A stretch of 64,000 bases of DNA from a virus, in IMG/VR virus record IMGVR_UViG_3300005528_000048, positions 27,614 through 91,613 of that record. The stretch is one strand, 5' to 3'. Below the pieces are notes generated by a model. The model did no database searches. It was given only the letters and a program-made list of their open reading frames with translations, and was not told the DNA's origin. Shown in pieces: positions 8,139-17,153 of the stretch (position 1 is its first letter; each line of letters opens with the position of its first letter). A program made the translations under genes and the position numbers.

Positions 8139-9806
8139 TTATAGGTCAGACCAAGGACCAGAGGCAGAACTCAAGCCAACTCCAGTTCCAGTAGTTAGTT
8201 GAGTTACACGCATATTAAACTGCGTTCCAGTTACGGCCTCGGCGGTAATGTTGTCAACAAACCTCAAATATGGTCTAACTTTTGTTGCTCCAGTGATTGT
8301 AACAACACAATCAAATATGAAATTATTTAAATATCTTATATCTGAGACGCTTGATGTGTCAATTACTAAACTATCTACGTCAGTAGTTCCTGTTGCAAAT
8401 ACTGCTGAAACTGCATCAGTGCCAGTGATATTGAAACTTGATCCGTTTGCGTTACTACTATTTGTATAGTATCTTTTTTCAGCAAGACCAAAACGATGTG
8501 TAAAAGTAACTGCGCTACCAGTAATTCCAAGATTAATTGCACGATTAGTTGTGCCTTTAATTAATCTTGTATTATAGTAAATATGATAAGTGCCAGTATT
8601 TAAATAAATGCCTGTAGAACCAAGAAGCGTATTGACTGTACCGCTAGTACCGTTTCCAACAAAGAATGGTTGAGGAGCTACATAGGAATAAACTGGATTT
8701 AATGCTGTTCTGTTTGCGGCACCAGAAATTTCATTGGTGAAATAAAACAGCCCATTAGAACCATATTCAATTGCTCCACCAGAGGGAGAAGTTGTTAGAT
8801 TACGATTTAATACCAAGGCTGGAGCAGAGGCGTTTCCGCTCGCACTAATTCCGCTTGTTATTGTTGCGCGACCTGTAAAATTTGCACTTCCACTAAATGA
8901 AGCGTCACCAATGACAGCAAAGTTTCCAGTGTTTCTTGTTTCGCCAATTAATAGTGTTGTGCCAGAATGGTTAAAATTACCAGTGTGTGTGATGTTGCCT
9001 TGAATGACATGTTGCACGCCGCTAATATTGCAACTACCAGTAATATTGGTAACACCACTAACTCCAAAATCAGAAATAACATTAAACTTTGCAGCAGTGC
9101 CAGAAAAGGTCAATGCTGAACTCGCAGCATCAATTGAAACATTGCCTTTAAAAAAGGAATCTCCAGTTTGGTTAAAAGCTCCAGTGTGATTCCAAGCTCC
9201 AGTTGAAACAAGAGTTCCTGAATGCCCCAAAGCCCCAAAAAAGTTTGAATTGCCTGATTGAGAAAGCGAGCCAGAAAATGTTTTATTTCCAGTAGCGAGA
9301 ATCGTTCCATTAAAAATGGAATTTCCAGAAACATTTAAATCTCCACTGAAAGTATTTGTTCCAGCAGAATTGATATTTCCACTAAAATTGGCAGCATTTA
9401 AATTCGTTGTGCCAGAAAGCGTAACATTATTACCTGTAGAATTATTTAGAGTTGAAGCTGGAATTGTGGCATTTAAAGTGCCTAAAATAGTTAAATTTTG
9501 GAAAACACCAGTAGAACCAGAAACTCCACTAAACCAGCCAGTTTTAAATCTATTGGATGCGCTACCCAAATCTACAGCAGCATTACCTGTAGGAGTGATA
9601 GCTTGAACACCGTTGAGTTGTGTTGAGCCGTTTAAAACAGCGCCACTAGAAAATACGGCCTGATCAACAAAAGTTTTAACTCCACTAATTGTTTGATTGC
9701 CAGTTGTGCGAGCCAATCCTGTGCCACCTAAGACAAGACCAGAATAAGCTGCTGTAACAGCTTGATCAATTTGTTGAGCGGAATTTTGAAGAACGTAAGT
9801 TGCCAT
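8139..9806 (-). CDS. Tail fibre protein with short beta-repeat shaft
   Basis: The 555-residue protein has an N-terminal anchor region, then a module reading TGNQTISGVKTF that recurs in the giant fibre at 44676-47666. A long Gly/Asn/Ser/Thr-rich shaft follows (residues about 110-330) made of short repeats such as NVSGNSIFNG and FNQTGDSFFKGN. The C-terminal 200 residues form a globular head with fewer repeats. The start is supported by an AAAGGAAAAAT ribosome-binding site. It is a probable receptor-binding or side fibre. Codon use and composition match the other tail genes. Confidence 0.75.
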   Translation of the reverse strand: MATYVLQNSAQQIDQAVTAAYSGLVLGGTGLARTTGNQTISGVKTFVDQAVFSSGAVLNGSTQLNGVQAITPTGNAAVDLGSASNRFKTGWFSGVSGSTGVFQNLTILGTLNATIPASTLNNSTGNNVTLSGTTNLNAANFSGNINSAGTNTFSGDLNVSGNSIFNGTILATGNKTFSGSLSQSGNSNFFGALGHSGTLVSTGAWNHTGAFNQTGDSFFKGNVSIDAASSALTFSGTAAKFNVISDFGVSGVTNITGSCNISGVQHVIQGNITHTGNFNHSGTTLLIGETRNTGNFAVIGDASFSGSANFTGRATITSGISASGNASAPALVLNRNLTTSPSGGAIEYGSNGLFYFTNEISGAANRTALNPVYSYVAPQPFFVGNGTSGTVNTLLGSTGIYLNTGTYHIYYNTRLIKGTTNRAINLGITGSAVTFTHRFGLAEKRYYTNSSNANGSSFNITGTDAVSAVFATGTTDVDSLVIDTSSVSDIRYLNNFIFDCVVTITGATKVRPYLRFVDNITAEAVTGTQFNMRVTQLTTGTGVGLSSASGPWSDL

Positions 9807-9831
9807 ATTTTTCCTTTTACCTTTGGTATAA

Positions 9832-10035
9832 TTACACTAATCCGAGAGAATCGCCCTTACGAACATCATCCCAAGAGGCTTGGCCCTTGTTCTTGACGCG
9901 ACGACGATATTGGGAATAGCATACAGCGGCTCTTTGTTTTTGATCTTTATAGTCTTTGTTCATCATATCGTCTGCCATGCAGCGACTAACAAATTCTTGT
10001 TCTTTCTCTTTCTTGGATGGGGTTGGTAAAGGCAT
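9832..10035 (-). CDS. Small conserved phage protein (CMxDxxM...KQRxAVCYSQ motif)
   Basis: A 67-residue basic protein contains FVSRCMADDMMNKDY followed by DQKQRAAVCYSQYRRR. This motif pattern, as I recall it, turns up as a small protein or as the end of larger head-assembly proteins in many tailed phages, but its function is not established. It lies just upstream of the fibre gene on the same strand and just downstream of the kinase-like gene. The two cysteines might bind metal. That is inference only. Confidence 0.55.
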   Translation of the reverse strand: MPLPTPSKKEKEQEFVSRCMADDMMNKDYKDQKQRAAVCYSQYRRRVKNKGQASWDDVRKGDSLGLV

Positions 10036-10039
10036 ATAA

Positions 10040-11089
10040 TTAAATTACACTTTCTACGAAAAATTCAGCTATGGGTTTTAGTTTTTTGTCAAAACTCGGT
10101 AGTTGATAAAAGGTATCATAGTTTTTACTAAATTTGATGGCGCAATTCAAAACCTTGTTCTTTTTGTAAGCTTTTAAAACATAAACTTCCTTTAAGTATT
10201 CTACCATGATTTTAAGCAAATTAAAGTATCCAGCAAAGTTTTTCATTTTTCTTAAATAACCTTCGTCAATTTTTTGCTTGGAAAACTCAACATATTTTTG
10301 AATCATTTGGTCTTCAAAGGCTTCTGAAAAGAAAAACTCATATCTAAGCGATAAAATATCCAAAAGAAGATCGCCTTTGTAGGCATTTTCCCAATTAATT
10401 GCGTGAACATAGTCACTCAAAATCAACATGGTTGATTGATTCAAATTGCCATGACAAAGCTGACCAGCAGATGAATCAATCAAAGATTTTTTGTTTTTAA
10501 GGATATTTTGAATATACAAAATCTCTTCCGAAAGAAGCTTTCTGAGTTTTGAATGGTTTTTGAGCCAATCAATTTCGGCATCTGGAACTTTAAAAATATC
10601 AAAGTTTAGATAGCCATCCAAGTAATCTGAAACTGATGGCAGTTCTTCAACTGCTTCAAACTCTGATAACTGTTTGAGAAAAAAGGGAACAGCATAGTCT
10701 TGTTCCACAATTGAAGCAATGCCAGCACTTGCAATGTTAGGCATTGGCAAAAATCCAGTAATAGAATACTCAACAGAGTTATCTATGCCATAAGCGATTG
10801 GATATGCCGATACCTTTTTGCGAATGTTTTTTTGTAAAATATCAAATTCCTTCTTTAGATTTGATGAACCCGCATCCAAAGAAAGCTTTATGCAAACTTC
10901 GCCAACGGCTGTTTTTACTAAAAAAATGTCATTATTAGTATTAGCGTCAATAAAATCTATTTTAATAACGCGACCAAGCTCCTTCTCATCGCAGAGTTTT
11001 TCTATTAAAACTTTTTCGTTCTCATATACTTCTTGTTGACGAGAAAAGACGTAAACTTTTTCTTGGAAAAGGTTTGTGACTCTTGGCAT
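10040..11089 (-). CDS. APH-fold kinase-like protein, probably catalytically altered
   Basis: The 349-residue protein has the outline of the aminoglycoside phosphotransferase/choline kinase fold. There is an N-lobe with VCIKL (Lys68) and a glutamate near residue 81, a hinge around 110-120, then CHGNLNQSTMLI (212-223) and AINWENAYKGD (230-240). In active members these two motifs read HGDxxxxN and IDW/D. Here both key aspartates are asparagine (Asn215 and Asn232), so it may be a pseudokinase. It starts just downstream of a minus-strand terminator. Substrate unknown. Neighbours are structural. Confidence 0.65.
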   Translation of the reverse strand: MPRVTNLFQEKVYVFSRQQEVYENEKVLIEKLCDEKELGRVIKIDFIDANTNNDIFLVKTAVGEVCIKLSLDAGSSNLKKEFDILQKNIRKKVSAYPIAYGIDNSVEYSITGFLPMPNIASAGIASIVEQDYAVPFFLKQLSEFEAVEELPSVSDYLDGYLNFDIFKVPDAEIDWLKNHSKLRKLLSEEILYIQNILKNKKSLIDSSAGQLCHGNLNQSTMLILSDYVHAINWENAYKGDLLLDILSLRYEFFFSEAFEDQMIQKYVEFSKQKIDEGYLRKMKNFAGYFNLLKIMVEYLKEVYVLKAYKKNKVLNCAIKFSKNYDTFYQLPSFDKKLKPIAEFFVESVI

Positions 11090-11130
11090 ATCTATAATAA
11101 AAAGAAACCCGTCGAATTCGACGGGTTTCT
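11090..11130 (-). terminator. Rho-independent terminator, 28-base perfect palindrome
   Basis: Positions 11103-11130 form a perfect palindrome that can fold into a 12-bp stem with an AATT tetraloop. Read on the minus strand it is followed directly by TTTTTATTAT, a usable U tract. It lies 18 bases past the stop of the 71-residue gene at 11149-11364 and just before the start of the kinase-like gene. It should end minus-strand transcripts here. The plus strand lacks a U run. Confidence 0.85.
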
Positions 11131-11148
11131 AAGATGGTGCTAATCGGA

Positions 11149-11364
11149 TTAGGCGATAACCTTCTTACCTTGACGGTAGCCAGCTAGACTGGTCTTGGCA
11201 AGAGTAAGGTTTTCGTCCCGATTGCGGTCATAAACACGAACATAGTTTGGTGTTTCTGATACAAAACGACCATTCACGGACTGACCTTGAGTGGTAGTTA
11301 GACCGAAAAAACGGCCACGGCTAGAACGCATTGCGCTGATAATTTTATTAATTCTTGTATTCAT
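11149..11364 (-). CDS. Small basic protein, unknown function
   Basis: The product is 71 residues from the ATG at 11364; an in-frame ATG six codons earlier is possible. It is basic and compact (RGRFFGLTT, NGRFVSETPNYVRVYDRN, LAKTSLAGYRQGKK), with the look of a small beta-barrel or SH3-like nucleic-acid-binding protein. I cannot name a family. A TAAACT box lies 5 bases before the ATG, but no matching -35 box is visible. The gene has its own strong terminator, which suggests a highly expressed single unit. Confidence 0.55.
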   Translation of the reverse strand: MNTRINKIISAMRSSRGRFFGLTTTQGQSVNGRFVSETPNYVRVYDRNRDENLTLAKTSLAGYRQGKKVIA

Positions 11365-11385
11365 TGCACAGTTTATACGCATTCT

Positions 11386-13773
11386 TTATTCAAACATTAC
11401 CGTAGAGTCAATAAATTTAGCATGAATTTCTGATTTAGAATCCTTTAGCATAAACTTAGCCAAGGGAATTTCAAAATACTGGCGATAGACTTTTTGAATT
11501 GAGCGAGCATTGTTGCCATTTTCCTCGATTTTCTTTAACAAGAAATCTTTGGTTTCTTCTGAAATCTCAATAGTTTTATTATTTTGCTTGAGCATTTCAT
11601 TTGTTTTCTCGATCATGCGGTCAAAGATTTTGCAGAATTCGTTTTTAGAGATTTTGTTAAATACAATTACATCATCTAGTCGAGCCAAGAATTCTGGCCT
11701 AAAGAAGTTCTCAATTGATTTTTTATATTTCGAATCTTGACTGTCTTCTGCTGGAAGGAAACCCATTGATGGCTTGGCAACTTGTTCATGTCCTAGATTG
11801 CTGGTGAGAATGATGATAGAATTAGAGAAGTCTATTTTTCTACCCAAATTATCAGTCAAATAGCCATCATCCATGATTTGCAAGAACAAATTATTGATGT
11901 CTCTATGGGCCTTTTCAATTTCATCAAAAAGAATCACACTATTAGGGCGATTGCGCACGAATTCAGTTAAAACGCCGCCTTCCTCGCATTTTATATAACC
12001 AATTGCCGAACCAATTAATTTATTGATTGAACTAGACTCTTGGTATTCACTCATGTCAAGCTTTAGCAAGGCTTTTTCATTGCCAAAGAACTTTTCAGCC
12101 AAGAGTTTAGCTGTCCAAGTTTTGCCCACGCCAGTAGGCCCAACAAATAAAAACTTACCCATTGGTTTGTTTTTGGGCTTTAGTCCAGCCTTTGAGCAGA
12201 TAAGAATATTGGCAATTTTCTCCAAACCTTCATCTTGACCATAAACATCGTTTTTCAAAATCTCTAAAATGTTTTCGTTTTGTAGATTATTCGCGAAAAT
12301 AATTTTATTTTTACTGATACTTAGCTTTTCAGCAAAAACATCAATCAGATTCTCTGTTGAGATTGGTACAAACTTGCGTCCTTTTTCGGCCCATTCTACA
12401 AGCTTTAGCCCAAATTCTTCAATCATCTTCTCGCACTCGCCAGAATGCTTTGGGTCATTAATCTTTTCAAGGTTCTTTTTAATTTTAGTTTCAAGATTTT
12501 TAATCTTCTTTGGAATGACAAAATTGGATATTTTAACTTTAGAACCAAGTAAATCAATAATGTCAAAAGCCTTGTCGGGAAATTTGCGGTATGGGATATA
12601 CTTTTCGCACAAGAAGATTATATCTTCAATGATTTGTTCGGAGTAAGTGACTCCATGAAACTGCTCAAATTGAGCTTTAGAAGACATTAATATCTTTTTT
12701 GTTTGCTCGTTATTTGGCTCTTCGATTGTAATAGCTTCAAATCTGCGTTTTAAAGCACCATCCTTCTCAAACAGCTTCTTGTATTCAGCATGGGTTGTAG
12801 CGCCAATACAAGTGATTTCTCCGCGAGCTAGGGCAGGTTTCAGCATGTTTGCCACATCAAGAGCGCCTTCGCCGTTTCCAGCGCCAATCATGGTGTGAAT
12901 CTCATCAATAAAAACAATATAGTTATTATTCTTTTTGAGTTCATCGAGCAAGCCTTGGAATCGCTGTTCAAATTGACCGCGATATTTTGTACCTGCAATC
13001 ATGGATGCCATGTTCAAAGACACAACAATTTTATTTTTAAGCAATGCGGTTGTTTCGTCCACCATGATTTTATAAGCTAGTCCTTCAACAATAGCTGTTT
13101 TGCCAACGCCAGGATCTCCAATCAAAATAATGTTGTTCTTTGTTTTACGAAGAATAGTTTCAGCAAGAGTGGCGATTTCAGTTTCTCTCCCATATACATT
13201 GTTCAACTTATTCTGCAAAGCAAGTTCAGTTAGGTTGGTGCAATACTTTTTAATGTAGGTTTGCTTTTCCACATTCTCTTCTTCAATCTCTGGAACTTTT
13301 TCTGGTTTCTTTTTAACAGAATTTGGGTCCAAATGGCTAATAAGAAGTTCAGCAAAGTCATCTATGGGAAACTTGCTATGCTCTAGAAATCCCCTCACAG
13401 TTGGGGATGTCATAATTAAAGCATATAAAACATGCTCAACGCCAACATATTCTTGATTTAATTGGGCGCTTGTCTCGTTCGCAAATTTAAGAATTTCCTC
13501 AATTTCGTTGTGCCAAGCCTTTTGATTAGTTTTCTTTTTAAAAAAAGCTGGATGATTCTCTTCAACAAACGGAATAATTTTATCAGCCAAATTGTACTGA
13601 TTTACCATGAATGGTCTGAAAACCGTGCGAAACAATGGATAATCAAGCTCAACAATCGTTTTAAACACATGGGCGCAGTTAATTCTTTCATGCCCCAAAG
13701 ACCTTGCTAGTTCCTGAGCTTGTTCCAGAGCTTTTTTGACTCGCGGAGTCAAGTTGAAGTTTTTCATCCTCAT
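11386..13773 (-). CDS. clpC: ClpC/ClpA-type AAA+ unfoldase with putative ClpP loop
   Basis: The 795-residue protein is full length for the ClpC group (about 810). Residues 1-145 form the double Clp N-domain (LGHERINCAHVF, EYVGVEHVLYAL). D1 has Walker A GDPGVGKT at 219-226 and Walker B IVFIDEIHT. A short linker of about 60 residues replaces the long ClpB coiled coil. D2 has GPTGVGKT near 545 and VILFDEIEKAH. After sensor 1 (LTSNLG) the sequence runs to PSMGFLPAE, at the position of the V/LGF (IGF/L) loop that docks ClpP. No clpP gene is in the window, so the host ClpP is the likely partner. Confidence 0.88.
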   Translation of the reverse strand: MRMKNFNLTPRVKKALEQAQELARSLGHERINCAHVFKTIVELDYPLFRTVFRPFMVNQYNLADKIIPFVEENHPAFFKKKTNQKAWHNEIEEILKFANETSAQLNQEYVGVEHVLYALIMTSPTVRGFLEHSKFPIDDFAELLISHLDPNSVKKKPEKVPEIEEENVEKQTYIKKYCTNLTELALQNKLNNVYGRETEIATLAETILRKTKNNIILIGDPGVGKTAIVEGLAYKIMVDETTALLKNKIVVSLNMASMIAGTKYRGQFEQRFQGLLDELKKNNNYIVFIDEIHTMIGAGNGEGALDVANMLKPALARGEITCIGATTHAEYKKLFEKDGALKRRFEAITIEEPNNEQTKKILMSSKAQFEQFHGVTYSEQIIEDIIFLCEKYIPYRKFPDKAFDIIDLLGSKVKISNFVIPKKIKNLETKIKKNLEKINDPKHSGECEKMIEEFGLKLVEWAEKGRKFVPISTENLIDVFAEKLSISKNKIIFANNLQNENILEILKNDVYGQDEGLEKIANILICSKAGLKPKNKPMGKFLFVGPTGVGKTWTAKLLAEKFFGNEKALLKLDMSEYQESSSINKLIGSAIGYIKCEEGGVLTEFVRNRPNSVILFDEIEKAHRDINNLFLQIMDDGYLTDNLGRKIDFSNSIIILTSNLGHEQVAKPSMGFLPAEDSQDSKYKKSIENFFRPEFLARLDDVIVFNKISKNEFCKIFDRMIEKTNEMLKQNNKTIEISEETKDFLLKKIEENGNNARSIQKVYRQYFEIPLAKFMLKDSKSEIHAKFIDSTVMFE

Positions 13774-13782
13774 GTTTTTACA

Positions 13783-16338
13783 CTATTTGATTTCTGATAG
13801 TTTCATATAAATTTTCTCGTCCAAAATGGCAAGTTTATCTACGAATAAAATGTCTTCGCCCTTCTTGCCAGTAACAATTATGATGTTTTCTTCTTTGGGT
13901 AATTTATTGCCATTTTCGAGATATTCGGTGAGCCGCGCTTTTTGATTAGTATCGAGCAGCATTGCTTTGATTTTGCCGCTTTCGTCAGCGATTTCGAGTT
14001 TTGCGTATTTGTTTCCATTTGCACTTTTTTTGCGATAGCAGTCTTTGACAACGCCAACCATACGCACATTCTCGTTCATGTCAAGCGAGTTGAATGTCAT
14101 GCAGTTAACATATCTCTCTGAACTTTGCTCTGAAAAAATATTTTTAATAATTTGTGAATAAGAATATCCAAGCAGTTTGGTTTCAAAATACCAGTTTGCG
14201 AATTTGGGATATTTTGAGTTCTTATCGTAGATTTCTCGATACCCTGCATATTTTTGTTTGAATGTTTGGAATCTCTTGTCACTCATGATGACTTTGTTAT
14301 CGTCACCAACTTGTTTGTTTTTAACGCAATCGTGAACGGTTTTTAGAATATCGTAGTTGTATTTTTCGCCCAAAGAGCAGAAAAGTCGCTTTTCCCTATC
14401 TGTGAGAATATTGAACGATTGAGCTTCAAGAACCATGCGGCAACGATCTTCTGAAAAGCTATTTAAGGCTCCAGCTTGAATAAGGGCGGAAAGAGCACCA
14501 ATATTCAATCCCACTTGCTTTGCCACTGTAAAAACATCATATTTGTTCTTGAGTTCAGCATTGCAAAACTCCATCAAAGCTGACATGGTATTGTCAGAAA
14601 TGCCCTTGATACTGTTCAGCCCGTATCGAATATCTTTTTTCTCAATAGTGAAATCAGCCTTGGATTTTGTAAGGTCTGGAGCTAGAAGCTTCATATCAAA
14701 ATATGGAAGCTCTTGAGTGATCTTGTTGATTTCTGCATAGGAGTCTGGCTCAAACTGAGTCATTTTCAGCAAGCTCAAAAAGAAATTTTGAGGATGTTTG
14801 AATTTGAGATATAGTGTCCAAGCAGCAAGAATAGCATAAGAGATGGAGTGAGATTTATTAAACGAATAGTTTGCCGAGTCTTCTGCGACCTTCCATAACA
14901 CTTCTCCAATAACAGGGTCGAGATTGTTTTGCTGAATTTTCTCCTTGATCTTGTCTTGCCAAGAAGACATTTGATCAACCTTCTTCTTACCCACGATTCT
15001 TCTAAGCTGTTCAGATTCATCCAAGGTGAAACCAACCTTTACAGCCATTCGCATCAACTGTTCTTGATACAATGGAATACCGCCAGTGTATTGCAGAATA
15101 TCATCAAAGAAAGGATGAACGCTTTGGAAGTCGCCAGTATTAACATATTGCGCATATCGGTCTAAGAAGTCCAAGGCTCCAGGGCGTGCAATAGCCACCA
15201 CAGCAGAAAGCTCTTCAAGGCTCTTTGGTCGAACCTTTTGTGCAACTTTAAAGTTTGTATCAGCTTCGATTTGAAAGAGTCCCTGCGGAGTTTGCAGGTT
15301 TTGAAGATGATCATAGATTTCCCTGCTTTGCAAATCCAAGGTTGTAATGTCAAAACCAATCTGCTTACAAACATCATGAATCACTGAAAGTGTTCGCAAG
15401 CCAAGAATATCAAACTTCACACACAAACTTGCAACATCATTCATGTCATAACCAGAAACCAAGTCGCCATCGCCAGTTGTTTGCAGTGGCATAATCTCTT
15501 CCAAGTTGTAATGGCTGATTGCAATGCCAGATGGGTGAACTCCTGTATTCTTAATCAAGCCTTCCAGCTTCAAAGCAATTTCAAAGATTTTTTTATTATC
15601 AGATGCCCACTCTTTGAACTTATCACTTTCTTCACAAGCGTTCTTGAGAGAAGCTACTTTGCCAAACTTCTTTGGAATCAAGTCGCTGATTTCATTAACT
15701 GCTGATTCTGGCAGTTCTCCAACAAGCTTTCCACATTCTTTCACGCAAAGCTTGCTGCTCAAAGTATTGAGCGTAAGAATTTTACATGTTTTGCCAGAGT
15801 ATTTCTCTTCAATAAATTTGATCACTTCTTGGCGGCGTTCATAAGCAATGTCATTGTCAACGTCTGCCAAGAGAGAACCGTCCAAATAAGTTTCTCCGTT
15901 AACCACAATCTTCTTGGCGCGGCTCTTGGAAACAAATCGCTCAAAATACAACTCATACTGAATCGGGTCAACCTTCGTGACTCCAATCAAATATAACACT
16001 AGAGAACCTGCTGCTGAACCACGGCCAGGACCAGTTGGAATTCCATTCTCATGACAAAATTTCAAGATGTCCCAATTCAACAAAACATAGTCAATAAACC
16101 CAAGCTCTTCAAACAAACTCAGTTCTGTTTTGACGCGCTCATAATACACTTGTGAGTTGTCTTTTTTGTCAATACCTTTTTCCAAGACTCCTTTATGACA
16201 AAGCTTGCGAAGAAATTGATAATTTGATGATGTGTTTGGAATACCCAAAGCATCATAATACTTTTGCTCGATAATGATTTGAGGAAGCTTAACTCCAGGG
16301 AGTGTTGGTTGCTCGTATTTTTGAAAGTTTTCGATCAT
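13783..16338 (-). CDS. dnaE: DNA polymerase III alpha, polymerase part (C-terminal piece of split DnaE)
   Basis: The 851-residue protein holds the DnaE catalytic core. GPGRGSAAGSL lies at about 102-112, the acidic metal site ADVDND at about 158-163, and the third aspartate in KFDILGLRTL near 311. Fingers and the helix-hairpin-helix region follow (LNSIKGISDNTMSALM). A C-terminal OB fold sits at about 745-830. The start (QPTLPGVKLPQ) aligns with the position in DnaE just after the PHP domain, so the PHP part is missing here. It is supplied by 17753-18499. It is the replicative polymerase subunit. No strong ribosome-binding site is visible. Confidence 0.9.
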   Translation of the reverse strand: MIENFQKYEQPTLPGVKLPQIIIEQKYYDALGIPNTSSNYQFLRKLCHKGVLEKGIDKKDNSQVYYERVKTELSLFEELGFIDYVLLNWDILKFCHENGIPTGPGRGSAAGSLVLYLIGVTKVDPIQYELYFERFVSKSRAKKIVVNGETYLDGSLLADVDNDIAYERRQEVIKFIEEKYSGKTCKILTLNTLSSKLCVKECGKLVGELPESAVNEISDLIPKKFGKVASLKNACEESDKFKEWASDNKKIFEIALKLEGLIKNTGVHPSGIAISHYNLEEIMPLQTTGDGDLVSGYDMNDVASLCVKFDILGLRTLSVIHDVCKQIGFDITTLDLQSREIYDHLQNLQTPQGLFQIEADTNFKVAQKVRPKSLEELSAVVAIARPGALDFLDRYAQYVNTGDFQSVHPFFDDILQYTGGIPLYQEQLMRMAVKVGFTLDESEQLRRIVGKKKVDQMSSWQDKIKEKIQQNNLDPVIGEVLWKVAEDSANYSFNKSHSISYAILAAWTLYLKFKHPQNFFLSLLKMTQFEPDSYAEINKITQELPYFDMKLLAPDLTKSKADFTIEKKDIRYGLNSIKGISDNTMSALMEFCNAELKNKYDVFTVAKQVGLNIGALSALIQAGALNSFSEDRCRMVLEAQSFNILTDREKRLFCSLGEKYNYDILKTVHDCVKNKQVGDDNKVIMSDKRFQTFKQKYAGYREIYDKNSKYPKFANWYFETKLLGYSYSQIIKNIFSEQSSERYVNCMTFNSLDMNENVRMVGVVKDCYRKKSANGNKYAKLEIADESGKIKAMLLDTNQKARLTEYLENGNKLPKEENIIIVTGKKGEDILFVDKLAILDEKIYMKLSEIK

Positions 16339-16367
16339 TTTAGGTTTAAAAGTGTAAATACAATGCT

Positions 16368-17153
16368 ATGTATGATATAAATGAAAAAATGGCTTATTTC
16401 TTTGGTTTCTTTTGGGGTGATGGAGGCATGAAATCTAATAATAAACCTACGATTCCAAAAATATGCATTGTAAAGGAAGATGCAGAAAATTTATACGAGA
16501 CGTTTAAAGAGTGCTTTGAATTTTCTTATTCAGAATACGCCCAGCCTAATAGAAAACTTCGTTCAATTTTTTATTTTAAAAATAAGGGTTTAAAAACGTT
16601 TCTTTTAGAAATGGATGGTTTGAATAAATCTTATCTAGCTCCAACAAAAATTTTAAAAGCCATACCCATTCATTTGCATAAATATTTTTGGCGCGGATAC
16701 GTTGATGCTGATGGTTGTTTTTATAAGAATAAGGATAAAAAGGGCGGCAAGTTTTCTTTTTCATCATCTATAAACCAAGATTGGTGTGAAGTCAAAAACT
16801 TATTTATTTCTTTGGAAATTGACAATTTTTCAATTTTTAAAAAGCAAACAGATAATGGCAATAGTTCCACTTTCGAAGTAAAATATGGCCCTGATATTAA
16901 AAAATTTGGCAATTTTATTTATGGAAATGAATTTGATGGAATAGGTTTGAAAAGAAAATTTGATAAGTTTATAGAAATTTCTAACTCTTTAGAAAAACTA
17001 ACTTCAAATAAAAAGGGTATTTCTTTCCATAAAGGAATTAAAAAATGGAGAGCTTATGTAAAGCGTCAATTTTTAGGATGGTGGAATACAGAAGAAGAGG
17101 CTTATTCAGCTAGAATTAAATTTCTATCTCAAAAATCTGCTTCTGAAAAATAG
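16368..17153 (+). CDS. LAGLIDADG homing endonuclease with AP2-like DNA-binding end
   Basis: The 261-residue protein has two LAGLIDADG helices, AYFFGFFWGDGGM near residues 9-21 and FWRGYVDADGCFY near 107-119, each with its acidic catalytic residue. Residues about 215-255 (KGISFHKGIKKWRAYVKRQF ... GWWNTEEEAYSARIKF) match the AP2-type domain often appended to such enzymes. It is the only plus-strand gene in a 25-kb minus-strand block. It sits between the two parts of dnaE and overlaps the 3' end of the exonuclease gene by 38 bases. It is a free-standing mobile gene. Confidence 0.88.
   Translation: MYDINEKMAYFFGFFWGDGGMKSNNKPTIPKICIVKEDAENLYETFKECFEFSYSEYAQPNRKLRSIFYFKNKGLKTFLLEMDGLNKSYLAPTKILKAIPIHLHKYFWRGYVDADGCFYKNKDKKGGKFSFSSSINQDWCEVKNLFISLEIDNFSIFKKQTDNGNSSTFEVKYGPDIKKFGNFIYGNEFDGIGLKRKFDKFIEISNSLEKLTSNKKGISFHKGIKKWRAYVKRQFLGWWNTEEEAYSARIKFLSQKSASEK

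Noticed and set aside
12269-12646. Long open frames antisense to the Clp gene and to recA, tail and other genes
   Set aside because: They have no recognisable domains, no ribosome-binding sites and no place in an operon; they mirror the codon bias of the real gene on the other strand.
16339-17115. A group I intron that carries the homing endonuclease and splits dnaE
   Set aside because: The endonuclease is on the opposite strand and overlaps the exonuclease gene. The two dnaE halves are separate genes with another gene between, so splicing cannot join them.
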